Below are positions 35,401-47,159 of a stretch of DNA of 64,000 nt, in pieces. Origin of the DNA: Helianthus annuus (lineage: Eukaryota > Streptophyta > Magnoliopsida > Asterales > Asteraceae); assembly GCF_002127325.2 (NCBI RefSeq), contig NC_035449.2, positions 144,870,946 to 144,934,945 on the forward strand. Direction: 5' to 3'. Position 1 is the first letter of the stretch. Each line of letters opens with the position of its first letter. Below the pieces are notes generated by a model. It made no database searches. It was not told the DNA's origin and saw only the letters and a program-made list of their open reading frames with translations. The position numbers and the translations under genes were made by a program.

Positions 35401-36119
35401 ACATTTTCAGATGAATTTCCAGCACTAAACGCAGTTTGAATCTTCGGACTTCTTTCAACCTCTTGAACACTGCCTTTATAATACATTTTCACGTCTTGTT
35501 GACCACTCGGATTATTCATCCTCGCAATCTTTTGTTGTTCAAGATCTTGACCCTCAATCTTCTCGATGAACTGAGAAATCGTCAAACCATCATATACTCC
35601 AGTGTTCTTTAAGATCATCAAGTAAGTACCCCACTCCTTTTGAGGTAAAGCGTCAGCTAGCTTGTCGACCCATTCTTCATGATCTTTGGTTATGCTTAAC
35701 ATTGACATAGATCTCACTAAATGGAAATATCTTTCAATTAGTTTCTTTGTATCTTCCCCTGGCAAACTTGTGAAAAGATCAAATTCTTTTTTAAGCAGTA
35801 CCTTTTTGCTCTTAATCATCTTTTCACTTCCCTCAAATTTGATTTTAAGAGTATCCCAAATTGATTTTGAAGTTTTGTCATGTTGAAGCAATATAAAGAT
35901 GTCTTCTTTAATGGCTTGCTGAAGTAGGCTAATCATCATCTTTTCAGCTTTGTACATGTCACGTTCTTTGTCACTGAATTCCGAGATTTCTTTTTCAACT
36001 TGCAGATCTGTACGTGGTAGAACATACTTCTTCAAAACACATTCCCAAGATCTCAGATGGTTAGCTTGAACCCAGTTTTCAAACCTATCTTTCCAACCGT
36101 AATACTCCTCAATGCTCAT
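32491..36119 (-). pseudogene. Copia gag polyprotein (minus), two zinc knuckles, multiple stops
   Basis: From ATG at 36119 the first 277 codons form a copia gag/UBN2-type core (MSIEEYYGWKDRFENWVQAN, then SIWDTLKIKFEGSEKMIKSKK and LADALPQKEW). The same frame passes TAG stops at 35286-35288 and 35130-35132 and reaches a zinc knuckle CFRCREKGHFKREC (CX2CX4HX4C). After a frameshift near 34880, acidic, Ser-rich and coiled-coil segments follow, with further in-frame stops at 34600-34602 and about 34240. A second knuckle CYKCNEVGHIAWNC lies near 32910-32950 in another frame. The preserved sense across the stops shows slow decay of a once continuous gag. Confidence 0.8.
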
Positions 36120-36239
36120 TAGCTTCAGGGTTTTTGCATTGTTCCAGACTCATTTTCCAAATTCATGTTTTGAGCAATGGAAGCCGGAGTAGTCGGGGAT
36201 GTGGCAAACGCGTTGTAAAATTCTTCACTCATGATTCGG

Positions 36240-36550
36240 CAACACGTTTTAAAAAAAAAACAGCACTTTTCAAGCGAAATCACTCTTCAAGCGAAATCAC
36301 TCTTCAAGCGAAATCAAACTTTCAAACAAAATCCCTGTTCAAGCGGAATAACTATCTCAAGTGAAATCAGTTCAAGCGAAAACACCAATTTCAAGCGGAA
36401 TACCAGTTTGGAGCGGAATAACTGATTTCGTTTGAAACTTTTCAAGCGAAATAGCTCATTGAAGCGAAATAAGACAATTTCAAGCGGAATCAGCAAAGCG
36501 AAATCTCAATTTCGAGCGGAATCAAAGATGTTCGTTCAAGCGGAATCAGA
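36240..36550 (-). repeat. TTCAAGCGRAATC motif array in the copia leader
   Basis: About sixteen close copies of TTCAAGCGAAATCACT/TTCAAGCGGAATAA in 310 bp, between the primer site and gag (leader in the element's sense). The same word, in both orientations, also occurs in the two LTRs. Confidence 0.88.
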
Positions 36551-36738
36551 ACTTTGGTCCATTTTAGTTATTTTTAATCCGAATTTTGTTCTGAAACTCT
36601 CAAGGGTTTGTTAAAACACAGTTTTACACAATATATGAAAAAATTATCCGATTTTAACCGTGAAAACTAGTTAATTTTGTAAAGAAGGTGTAGAAAATAG
36701 AAATTTCAAGCTTAATCGGTAAGAACTCCTCTTCCTGA

Positions 36739-36750
36739 GCTCTGATACCA
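36739..36750 (-). other. Primer binding site of the minus-strand copia
   Basis: Plus GCTCTGATACCA is the complement of TGGTATCAGAGC, two bases inside the right LTR. It shows the element reads leftward. Confidence 0.9.
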
Positions 36751-36752
36751 CT

Positions 36753-37172
36753 TGTAGGATCTTGTAATGACCCGAATGAGTCGTTCAGAGGAGTTTTAAT
36801 CTATTTCAAAGGCGGAAACAGAGAAATAGACTTCGAAACAGCTTGAATATCACTTGAAACTACTTTCTGATTGATATAACAACAAATACAATCACAGGAC
36901 AAACCGGCAGCACCTCGGTATCCAAATCATAAACTATTACAACTGATTTCGCTTGAGGACCTATATATAGACATGAGATTCCGCTTGAAAGTGTCAAGGT
37001 GCATTTCAAGCGGAATTAACTATGTTGATTTCGCTTGAAACTGCACATGACACATTCAAGCGGAATCAACTCATTCAAGCGGAATCAACCTTTTCTCGAA
37101 CAACGTGCCCTGATCTAACAATCTAGTACAAGACTCGATACAAGACGAAGTCGACAGATGTATGCACCAACA
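36753..37172 (-). repeat. 5' LTR of the minus-strand copia
   Basis: The same 420-bp sequence as 29921-30340 with about ten substitutions. The TATA box is at about 36960-36969. Confidence 0.88.
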
Positions 37173-37395
37173 ATTTAAAATAAGGGGTACATTGGTAATT
37201 TGTTGTTTGAAAAGCTATAAGCTGATCAAGAAGTCACAATCTCTTAACTTTTCAAAAACTCATTTTCCTTCATATCAAAAAGTCATTTTAAAAAGCACTT
37301 TTTCATTTGCCAAACACTACAAACAACTTATTGGCTTTTTGATAAGTCAATAAGCCAATAAGTTGGTTGGAAAAGCTTAGCCAAACATGCCCGAA

Positions 37396-38100
37396 ATCTG
37401 AGGATGTAGAACCGGAGATGAAGAACTTGAAAGCGCAGCGATGAACACCAATTTAAAGAAACCCTAATCGATTTCAGTTTCTTTGAACCAATTTGGAGTT
37501 GCTAGGTTTTCTGTATGAAAATGTGATTTTGTTTTATGTGGCTTTGTTAATTTACATAACTATGTGATGCTTTTAGTACGAATTGTAGGTTTTTAGGAAC
37601 AAGATCCAGTAATCGGTTTAAGTCATACGAAGGTATTTTTCTTTACTATCTCTCTCTTTCTCACTCGGTCCCTACTAAGTTGATGCAAAATTCCAGGCAT
37701 CAGCTATGATGTCATCATTGCTAATCATAGCTTCTCAAACGGCTGTATATTGGTGAAGAAATTAGCACAAGACTACCCAAATGTGATGTTGCCTTTGGGT
37801 TGGCAAACAGAAGGTTATACCCTGTCCACAGGTACTATTCATCATCCTTTATTGTAAACCTATACACTTTTTGTTGCACTTAAATGTGATTGCCATTGAA
37901 AATAACCATTATTATATTAATCGATTTTTTTAAATACGGGGTCCATACGACTGTGTAGGCCTGTAGGAGACAAGTCTTTCAGTTCAGAAGAGACATATAT
38001 GATGCACTTTGCTAGAATCAACATTAGTGGAACCAACATTATTACTCTGAAGCAACCGTTGATGCAATTCTTTCCTGGTTTGTTTTCATCTTTGTTTGTT
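37396..38100 (+). pseudogene. Unidentified captured gene fragment, exon-like
   Basis: A stretch after a TTCCAG acceptor at 37694 reads ISYDVIIANHSFSNGCILV then KKLAQDYPNVMLPLGWQTEG, ending near a GT at 37833. A second at about 37968-38085 reads ETYMMHFARINISGTN. They look like exons of one plant gene with introns between. I do not recognise the family. They lie in the same block as the glutamine synthetase fragment, consistent with capture by a Helitron. Confidence 0.4.
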
Positions 38101-38725
38101 TATAAGAGGTGCATGATACGCGGATTAGAGGATGTACTCAGTTGAAACGATTCATTTTTAAAATATGGGCCAAAACTGGTGATTTTTGCAATCACTTATT
38201 TTTCTCTTGATTTTTAGCAGGGGTCTTCTGGCAATCACTTATGCTTGAATTTTGTTATAAAAAGTGTTAGGCGCTCTGAGGCAATAACGTCCCTGGGCCG
38301 ACAAAGCAGACTACTTTTTAGTCATGTTTTATAAAAATTATTTATATTATAATCAGTATTACAAGAAGTATATTGTTTCTGTTTGCATGCATCTATAAGG
38401 TCTAAACACCTTGCAAAGTCTAAGAAACCGGTACTTCTTTAGATTAGATTGTAGGTGATAACATGACCTGCCCCACAATTTCTTTTGTTTATTGAGTAAA
38501 GGCCCTAATGGATTGATTCAAAATTTGACCCAGTTTACTTTTGATGGATATGGATTAGGCCATTTTTGCTCATACACAGGCTGCTTCCTATCCAACCTTT
38601 GGGTTGCATATGCTTTTGTAGCAGGTCAACTTTCATCTTGCTGGCTCTTTTGTTCATCAGTTTAGGGCAATTGAAGCTTATAGTTTCTGTTAGTTACTAA
38701 TTAAAAATGGTTAATTTGTAAACAG

Positions 38726-39115
38726 GATTGGTGGATCAGGCATGGATATTAGAAGCAAAGCAAGGGTAATTAGATTTGTTACTTATGATTTATTTATGTA
38801 TTTAATCTATGATTTGAACTCAATTTATTTAATTTTTGTTTTGTTTGTTTGTGGGTTTTAGACACTTGTTGGTCCGGTGGATGATCCGAAGAAGCTACCA
38901 AAATGGAACAATGATGGGCCCATCACAGGGCAAGCCCCTCGGGAAGACAGTGAAGTTATTTTATAGTGAGTACAATCATCCCCTGTAGTTTAACTTGTAA
39001 TTAGTCACTAAAAGTTTTCAAATTTATTTTGGTGTTTCGGCCTAATATTGTGATTTGATGTATTTAACAGCCCTCAAGCCATTTTCAAGGATCCGTTTAG
39101 GAGGGGCAACAACAC
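38726..39115 (+). pseudogene. Glutamine synthetase gene fragment (three exon pieces)
   Basis: Three exon pieces with usable GT-AG borders encode the segment of plant glutamine synthetase just after its N-terminal domain: 38726-38765 (IGGSGMDIRSKAR), 38862-38965 ([15 protein letters not shown] then [14 protein letters not shown]) and 39071-39115 (PQAIFKDPFRRGNNTLV). The split Tyr codon spans the second intron correctly. Usual residues are altered: DGSSTGQAPGED reads [12 protein letters not shown]. No ATP- or glutamate-binding C-terminal half is present; similarity ends at about 39115, and a copia starts at 39147. Introns are retained, so it is a genomic capture, not a processed copy. Confidence 0.8.
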
Positions 39116-39146
39116 ATTGGTACATTTTCAGGAATTTCTATATACA

Positions 39147-39555
39147 TGTTGGAACCCGAAGGTTTATTCATGTAGGTTATTAAAGTTTAGGGGTTGATCT
39201 TGTAATTACTTAGTTCTTATGTTTTGGGTTAATCATTGTGGTTTGGGCTAGTTATTAGAGATGTCGCATGGGCCTAGTATTTCGGCCCTGTTTGTTTTGT
39301 ATTTAATCAACTTTAACCTCATTGTGTGAGGTTGTTGATTGGGTTTAGAGTTGGGGGCGACATCAAGCATAGGAACCGAGTTCTTCACGAGTCTTGTATC
39401 AGTCTTTGGCAATCATTGAATGCAAGATTTCGGTTTGTTCTTTGTTCATTGTTTATATTTTGATCTTTATATTTATTCTTGAATCACCTATTGATTGGTT
39501 TCCGCACAATCAATAGTTTGTTTGATATCATTGAGAGATCCTCACGGGTTTTACA
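39147..39555 (+). repeat. 5' LTR of the Sirevirus-like copia
   Basis: TGTTGGAACCCG...CGGGTTTTACA, 409 bp, no difference found against 59444-59852. Confidence 0.93.
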
Positions 39556-39557
39556 AT

Positions 39558-39570
39558 TGGTATCAGAGCC
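39558..39570 (+). other. Primer binding site of the Sirevirus-like copia
   Basis: TGGTATCAGAGCC, complementary to initiator tRNA(Met), two bases after the LTR. Confidence 0.92.
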
Positions 39571-39856
39571 ATTGAAGCCATTCAAGGGCTCGGTTTTGAT
39601 ATCACTCGGATTCAAGAATTTTATATGCTACTGATCTGTTTTGTTGAGTGTTTTGCAGCAGTATATTTCATCTGTTCTTGACAGAATCATCGAAATAATA
39701 CTGATTTTGGTTTGTTAATTTCTGGAAAAGGTGTTTGCTGAATTTACGGGAAATCGGTGGTCAACAGATTCAAAGATTACAATATCTTTGAATTTTGGAA
39801 TTGCTGAAAAGTCGGGATTGCGAGTAAACAGATCTTATCATTTATTGTTTTGCAGG

Positions 39857-40111
39857 TTACGACTCGCATTCATCTAGTTGCGGCTCATCACGTTCCAGTT
39901 ACGACTCGCAACCATCACTGGTTTCGGTTCATCTTGCTTCAATTGCGACTCGCAACCATCAGCTCAGTCTCCACTCGCAATCAAAGCTATTACGACTCGC
40001 AACCTTGATTTCGGATCATTCTGTTTTCGTTACGACTCGCAACCTCTTCAGTTACGACTCGCAACTACAGTAGACTTGACTCGCAACCTCAGCTGTTACG
40101 ACTCGCAACGA
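39857..40111 (+). repeat. TTGCGACTCGCAA-type array in the copia leader
   Basis: Nine occurrences of (T/A)CGACTCGCAA(C/T) or near variants (about 39858, 39901, 39944, 39966, 39993, 40031, 40054, 40076 and 40099) lie in the untranslated leader just before gag. The full form TTGCGACTCGCAA is an odd palindrome with half-site TTGCGA. Confidence 0.85.
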
Positions 40112-40188
40112 CACTGTTTTACGGACTGTTGGACTGTTGACTTTTGGACTTAATAAAATTAATTAATTAATTAACTGATTAATTAACC

Positions 40189-43100
40189 ATGTCATCGAAC
40201 AACAGTGAACTGTCTGCCCTTAATCAACAACAAGAATTGGACTCAAAGCTTGGAACTACAACACGCATTCCAAGGTTAACTGATGCTAATGACTTTCCCG
40301 AGTGGAAGTGGCGCTTTGAACAGCACCTGAAGGTTAAGGATTACAAGTTATGGCGCAGCATCTTGAGAGGACCTAGGGAGATTATGATGGAAAGCCCCAC
40401 AGAACCAGATGTCAAAATAAAGAAGCCTCGAGATCAGTACACTGAAGATGATGTGCTCATTGTTGAAGAAGATGATCGAGCTCTTTCCTACTTAACCATG
40501 GGTTTGGGTCCTAATATTGCTATTGGTTTTCGCACCTGCAAATCTGCCAAAGAATTATGGGATTCTCTGGTCGAAGTGTATGAAGGAAACGAAGATATGA
40601 AAGAGAGCCGAAGGAATTTGCTGCAACTAAATTTCAACCATATTTATGGTGAAACGGTAGACAATCAGATTCAGAGGTTTGTCAAGCTGGTGACTCAAAT
40701 GCAAATGGAAGAAATTCATACCACAAACGCATCCACCAACAGACAACTCCTTAATGCACTGCCCAAGAGTTGGGATCATCATGTAGCCATGATCAAGAAA
40801 ACCAAAGATCTTGCAAGATGTACCCTGTCAGAGATGATCTCACATATCAAAGCTTGTGAATTGGATGATAAGCAGAGAGAGACTAACTACAAGAATAGCA
40901 TGCTGGCTGCAGGTTTCTCAATTGCTCCCACCACATCTAGCGACAGTAACACAGCTCTTCTGTCTCAAGGAGGATTCCAAATGTTTCGCAATGCTACATC
41001 TGCTAAACCTGCTCCCACTTCAGCAAATGTCTATAGCTCAGGGTCCTCTACTCAAGCTTCTCCTACAAGTGCTGGAAAGGCTTCTGCTGCACCTTCTGCC
41101 TCCGTTGCGAGCAATGAAATGGTTGCATTTTTCTCGAAACAGTCAAAGGAAAATCTTGAAATAGCAGCTTCCGTCATAAATTGTTTGAATGCTTTTGCTT
41201 CAGGAAACCTTGGTCCTCCTAAGTTTTCCATGGATGATTTGGATCAAATTCATCCAGAAGATGTGGAAGAAATGGATATAACTTGGCAGATGGCCATGGC
41301 AGCTTTTAGAGCTAAAAACTTTGTGAGGAAAACAGGGAAAAACAAATGGCAAGGTCTTACGTTTTCGGGCCCCGCAAAAATGCCATTTGAGTTTCGTTGC
41401 TATAATTGTCATGAACAGGGCCACTTGGCTAGAAATTGCACTAAACCCAAGGTGAATGGTGAACAAACTCCAGCGCAGCCTGCTGCTCCTGTTACGCCCA
41501 ATCGAGAAAGAGCTCTTGTGACTGCCTCTGGTGTGCCTGCTGATAATGTCAACAGTGGAAGCCCACAACCAATGGGATTGGCCCAAGCTTTGGTGGTTCA
41601 GCCTGATTCGCCCTTTGACTGGAATTCAGAGATCGAAAGACTTCACATCTCAGCTCCTGAAAATCAAGCAAACTCAAGCAATATCGCGTTCATGGCCAGC
41701 GACGATCCATATCCAGTGAATGCTGATGTGAAGGTGGCACATGAGGAGGAGGAGTCGTCAGCTGAAAACTTTGCCTTCATGACTCAAATCCTGTCAGCAC
41801 CTGTCAAAGGTCTCACGAAAGAAGAGGTAATTTCTGTTTTCTGCACTCCTGAATGTAGAGAACGAGTTGAGGCCTATAGAATCCACAACGCTGAGCTAAT
41901 CGAAGACTATAATGAAATTAAACGGAAAAATTTCACTTTAACGAAAAAGGAAAAACTTTTCAAAGAGAAAATCGAAGCTCAGCGTAAGGACATCGTCCAA
42001 CTCAAGGACGATGTTAGTGTAGCTACGGCCCAACTCATCATAGTCAAAGAAAAACTGTGTGAGGTTACTAAAGAACTGGAGAATGTCAGGGATAAATACC
42101 AAATTAATCAGTTAAACATTAAAAAATTCGATTCCTCCAGTAAATTAGTAAAAAATTTGTGTGATCAACAATTGGCTTATTCTAAAAAGAAAGGGTCGGG
42201 ATTAGGTTATAATCAGACTCCTCCTCCGTACAATAACAATTACACATACTTGCCTATGACCGAGGAGGAGATGCTGAATGAAAGTAAAATGACATACGGA
42301 CCCAAAAATAATAAGCCCTCAGTGAATGTCGAAGGTCCCAAAAATAGTAAGTCCTCAATTAATGTTAAATTTGCTGAAGAGCAGGTAAAACCAGAGACAT
42401 GTTTTGTATCAAAGGGTACTTTTGATCCTAACAGTTCTTCGTCATGTGCAGATTAAGTACCTGAAGTGATATGGGGAGATTTGTTTGGAAGTGAACAAGT
42501 TTTAGACTCTGATTCTTCTAAAACTTCTTTTGATAATACTAATTCTGGTTGTGTGTTTGGACAAGCGTTTTTGAACTCATTTCATAGTTATGTTTCGTCT
42601 TCTTTTGGGCCTGATGTTTTGGGCAAAACAGTAAATGCTTGTGATGAACCTTTTGAAAATGCGTGTGATGATGAATGTTTTACAACTGCTGAAAATTGTG
42701 ATTTTGATGTTTCTGATTCTCAAGGTGAAAATAGTGTGACCAATGATGTTCCTCAGGACACTTTCAGTGAAACCACTGAAAATGCTTCACAAGAGAATCA
42801 ATCAGACACTGATTTTTCGTGTGAATCAAATTCAGTGGACGTTTCTACTGATGAATCTGGTGGGACCTCTTTGGATGGCAACGATAAAAGGGGATCATTA
42901 TTTGTTAATGAAGTCTCAGCCTCGATTGAGACTGAAACTAAAAATGATCTGCAAAACGAGCAAGAAGTCATTTTCAATGAAAATTTGAAAGAAACTTTTT
43001 GTGAAGAAAATCTTAAACCAACATCTGAAACACCAGCTCAAAATGGTTTTCATGAAACAATAAGAAATGATAACTCTACTTTTTCAGATTCTCATGCTTG

Positions 43101-43731
43101 TGCCAGTGCTAGTTCTGATCCTCAGGTATCTACACGCTCAGGGAAGGCACAAGCAAGTCAATCAAAACAGAACAAGCAAGCTCCATCTTCAAGACCCAAA
43201 AGACCCGCAGCCACTGTGAATCGTCAAAACTCTTCCACAGTGAAACGACAAACGTGTTTCAACTGTGGGATAGCCGGGCACATTGCCAGAAACTGTGTTT
43301 CTGTACCTTCCTCTGCGCAGTCTAAAAATCAACATGCACAACATCAGAAAGTCAAACCAAATCGATTTGGTCCTTCTAAGTCAATGACGACTCATAAGTC
43401 TAAGACAATGAAGAACGACCATCGTAGGTTCAGGCCTTCTGATCAAGATTGGAATGCAGCCAAACGTAGACATAAAAATCAGCAAAATCATTTTTCAGAA
43501 AACCGATTTAAGGCGTTTGGTAATTATGCTAACAACTGGTCTAAACAATATTGGAAACCTAAATCTAGAGCCATGCATTCCAACTTGCCTCATACACTTC
43601 ATAAAAATTCTGCCAATGAGAATTCATCAAAGTTTTTAAATAAAGACAATCTGGTATGGCAGAGGGTAACTTACATCGATGCAAAGGGACTACCCAGATC
43701 CACTATGGGCTGGGTACCTAAATCTAACTAA
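40189..43731 (+). pseudogene. Copia gag polyprotein with one in-frame TAA
   Basis: The ATG at 40189 (MSSNNSELSALNQQ) begins a copia gag: a UBN2-type core (EWKWRFEQHLKVKDYKLW...AKELWDSLVEVYEGNEDMKES, about residues 40-230), a Ser/Ala-rich linker, a zinc knuckle CYNCHEQGHLARNC from residue 404, a coiled-coil (ERVEAYRIHNAELIEDYNE through KEKLCEVTKELENV, about 560-640) and a stop TAA at 42454-42456. The same frame continues without another stop to 43731, through an acidic region and a second knuckle CFNCGIAGHIARNC at 43256-43297 and a basic tail. Gag packages the RNA and forms the particle. The TAA could be a mutation or a readthrough site; mutation is favoured because the second knuckle lies behind it. 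Confidence 0.82.
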
Positions 43732-45780
43732 TCCCGCTAATCGTGCAGGAACAGCTGTGGAGGACTACCGTGCGCCTCTGGTACATGGATAGTGGCTGTT
43801 CCAGGCACATGACAGGAGACTTATCCCAACTTGTAAACGTCAAAGAATTTAATGGAGGATATGTCTCATTTGCGGGAGGTGAATCTGGCAGAATCACATT
43901 GAAAGGAACTGTTCGAAACGGCGTTCTCAGCTTTGAAAATGTCAATTATGTTCCAGAACTGAAACACAATCTGTTAAGTATTTCGCAGATTTGTGATCGA
44001 GGGAATTCAGTTCATTTCACGAAGAAGGGATGTCATGTTCTTAAGCCTGGGATTGTTATTCCAGAAGACTGGTTCTTGATGACAGCTGAAAGAAAGGGAA
44101 ATGCTTACGTCATTGATATGAACAAGAAACCGTGTGAAGAGATCACTTGTCTATTTTCAAAGATTTCAGAGCATGATGGTCTGCTGTGGCATCGTCGACT
44201 CGGCCATGTGAATATGAAAAATCTGAACCGTCTAGCTAAAGGTCAACTGGTACGTGATCTTCCGATCAAGGACTTCATGTTGGTGGAAAAATGTGTTGCT
44301 TGTGCGAAAGGGAAAGCTCATCGAAAACCTCATAAGACTAAACCAGCGCCCTCGACAAAAGCTGTACTCGAGCTACTTCACATGGATCTTTTTGGTCCAG
44401 TAAATGTGCTGAGCATTGGGAAGAAAGCTTACTGTTTGGTAATCGTTGATGATTACTCTCGCTACACTTGGGTGTATTTTCTCAGTCACAAAAATGAAAC
44501 TGCTGTCTTGGTAAAACAATTCATCACTTTGGCTGAAAATCAAGCGAGCACTAAGGTGAAGGTTATTCGATCAGACAATGGGACAGAATTCAAGAACGTG
44601 ACTTTTGATACTTTCTGTGTTGATAAGGGAATCGATCGTCAGTTCAGTGCGCCTCGAACTCCACAACAAAATGGAGTGGCTGAAAGAAGGAATCGTACTC
44701 TCATTGAAGCTGCGCGTACTATGCTGGCTGATTCAAAGCTTCCTAGCTTCTTTTGGGCCGAGGCTGTTAGCACGGCTTGTTATATCCAGAATCATGCTTT
44801 AGTAAACAAACGTCACATGAAAACCCCTTATGAGATTCTGGAAGGACGTAAACCTTCGGTTTCACACTTTCGCATCTTTGGTTGTCCATGCGTATTATTA
44901 CTAATGGACTCCAACGGAAAGTTTGAAGTCAAAGGTGACGAATGTTACTTTGTTGGATATGCTAAAGGCTCTGCTTATAGGGTATACAACAAAGTAACTA
45001 AAAAGGTCGTCGAGTCGTGCAACATTGAGTGGCTTGAAGAGAATGCTACGGACGCTAGAGTTGGTCCAGATTGGTTATACGATTATTCTACTCTGTTTAA
45101 ATCATTTAACATTTTGTCAAGTGATGTTTCAGTTGCAGGTGTGTCTATTCCCACACAACCATTGTCGTTTGAAGATACGGAAGACGAAGCACAGATGCAA
45201 GACAACGTGAGGCATCATACCGTTGATCCACCGGGAATGGTGTTTACGCAACATCCTACACCGACTCCGATGGTCAATCGATCCCCTGAGGGTGCATCAA
45301 CTAGTGACTCTGCATTGTTTCCTGAACCAATTCTTGAGGATTGTACTGTCACTTCTCCTGTAGTTCACACTACAACCGCACCTAATGAGGGGGAGTCTAG
45401 CAACACCACCACTGAAGAGGAGATTGTACCTGATTTGGCCATACCTACGAGCGTCCAACGCAATCACCCAATCGAAAATGTGATTGGTCCTGTAAATGCA
45501 GGAATTTTGACCAGGAGTCAATCAGGAACCATTAACACTTGCTTATATTGTGACAACTCGTACTTTACCGTCTCGTACATTACGTGTAACCATTGAACTA
45601 ATGTGAATAATGTGATTAAGTTGTGTGATCGAATGTTATGTGCTATATAATTTCATAAGAATGTGTATGTTACTACTTGAACCGAATGCCCAACCGAACA
45701 CAAACCCACTCGGTTCATTTAGTGGACTCGAGACCATGAGAAAACCCATGTGGGGTTTCGGCCCACATCCCTTGTACGCA

Positions 45781-45788
45781 TATATATA
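45781..45788 (+). promoter_or_regulatory. TATA box of the gypsy LTR
   Basis: TATATATA in GTACGCATATATATACACATG; the only clear TATA box early in this LTR. The 3' LTR has it at about 51929. Confidence 0.55.
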
Positions 45789-46449
45789 CACATGCACATT
45801 ATAGGGTTTTAGTTTTTACAATCTTTGCAACCACAAACCACACACACACAAGCTCTCTCTCTCTCTCGAATCGGAACCGAGAACCGCCGAGCACCTATTC
45901 AAGCTTTTGGATTCAGAATCCTTCTCTCCTTGTTTCGGTTAGTATCAAGTTAATGAATTCGTGCTTACATGATCTTGCTAGGATTCGAATTGCATGATAG
46001 TAATCTAGGGTTGCTTGATGTATGTTTGATTTACAAGTTTGATAGTGTTTAAACGATTTTTGAATGCATATCGGGTATGATGTTGTTAACCGGCTAGATA
46101 CTTGTGATCATCGGATATATAGATGTATGGTGGATCGGCTGAATTGATTGTGCTTGTAACCGGCCATGTGTGTATGTGACTTAATCGGATTAATTGATTT
46201 ATCTTGGCTATATGGTTGTATAAATTGCTATGATTTCTGCTCATATGTAAAGACGTGTTCATATATGTTTCGGTTAGGGTTCTTGTTAAGAACTTGTGAA
46301 TTATGCTCGTTTGATTGGATATTGATCAAGATAGAAACTGTTAATGGACATGGTCAAATTTGGAAACTGATAATGTGAATTGATTTGCATAAATGCGTAT
46401 AACTGAATTGCATGAAACATGGAAACTGTTACAAGTTGTTAGTCACACG

Positions 46450-46655
46450 GATTGCGAGTCGAGACCGAGATTGCGGGTCTTGTTGCGACTCGGAACCTCA
46501 CACAATAGCACAAGCCGAAACCATGGTTGCGAGTCCCGTTGCGACTCGTAACCAAACCATGATGAGCCGAGACCACCCGTTGCGACTCGTATTCAGCTGT
46601 TGCGACTCGTAACCCCGGTTGCGACTCGAGATCCCCGTTGCGACTCGAGACCGGC
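46450..46655 (+). repeat. TTGCGACTCG array in the gypsy 5' LTR
   Basis: About nine forms in 205 bp: ATTGCGAGTCG, GTTGCGACTCGGAACC, GTTGCGAGTC, GTTGCGACTCGTAACC (twice), GTTGCGACTCGTATT and GTTGCGACTCGAGAYC. It is the same core as in the copia leader, here in a gypsy LTR. The 3' LTR copy is 52598-52822 with one more 19-bp unit. Confidence 0.88.
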
Positions 46656-47159
46656 TATTGCACATACACTGTTTTGGGCCTACTTTGTCACGGGCCCAAT
46701 CGTACGACTGTTATGCTATTGGACTGCTTACCTGTTTGGGCCGACATGTTATTTGGGTGAATACTATTTGGGCCGGGTTATGGTTGGGCCGAATATTTAG
46801 ATTGTTTATCGGATTGCTGATACGTGTACGTGTTTACCATGATCCTTGCATGCTTGCAACGTGTTAACTTATGTGATACATACGTGCGATACTTGAACCA
46901 TACCTGACTGATGTGGTAACCCTGTTAGGACGTGGTTGACCACCGTTAGTTCAAGAAACTCTCCCTTTCTCTTTGTGTATCTGCCGAGCAACCCAAGGTG
47001 AGTTCACACAGCCAAGGCATGGGGTTCCCAGGGTGGGAATGGGTTTGAATGAAATATACGTAACAACTTAGATAACGGAACTTAATGATATGAGACCTCA
47101 GGGTGAGGGTGGTGAATGATAAGATACGGCTAGACTAGTATACCTTCTTGAACAGATCT

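Larger units (their letters stand above)
29921..37172 (-). mobile_element. Non-autonomous copia (Sirevirus-like), minus strand, 7,252 bp
   Basis: Two 420-bp LTRs (29921-30340 and 36753-37172) flank an interior with the primer site at the right and polypurine tracts at the left, so it reads leftward. Flanks ATTAA and ATTTA are a decayed 5-bp duplication. It encodes a long gag with two zinc knuckles but no protease, integrase, reverse transcriptase or RNase H. The LTRs differ at about ten of 420 positions by eye (about 2.4%), so it is distinctly older than the other copia. Confidence 0.87.
29726..37392. mobile_element. Tourist-like MITE (about 410 bp) split by a copia element
   Basis: The left end GAGCATGTTTGGCTAAGCTT and the reverse complement of the right end, GGGCATGTTTGGCTAAGCTT, differ at one base. 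The trinucleotide GAA flanks both (29723-29725 and 37393-37395). The sub-terminal AAAAGCCAATAAGTCAATAAGTTGTTTT occurs on the left in plus and on the right in minus sense. The copia at 29921-37172 sits in the middle. GGGCATGTTTGG is a typical Tourist end; the TSD is not the usual TWA, which lowers certainty on superfamily. Confidence 0.78.

Noticed and set aside
43724..43760. Classic slippery heptamer for gag-pol frameshifting
   Set aside because: The overlap is only about four bases and no X-XXY-YYZ heptamer is present; the mechanism is left open.
46166..46867. Small ORFs in the gypsy LTR (and copies at 52314-53034) as genes
   Set aside because: They are short, unrelated to any domain and lie in LTR leader sequence; presence in both LTRs follows from LTR identity.
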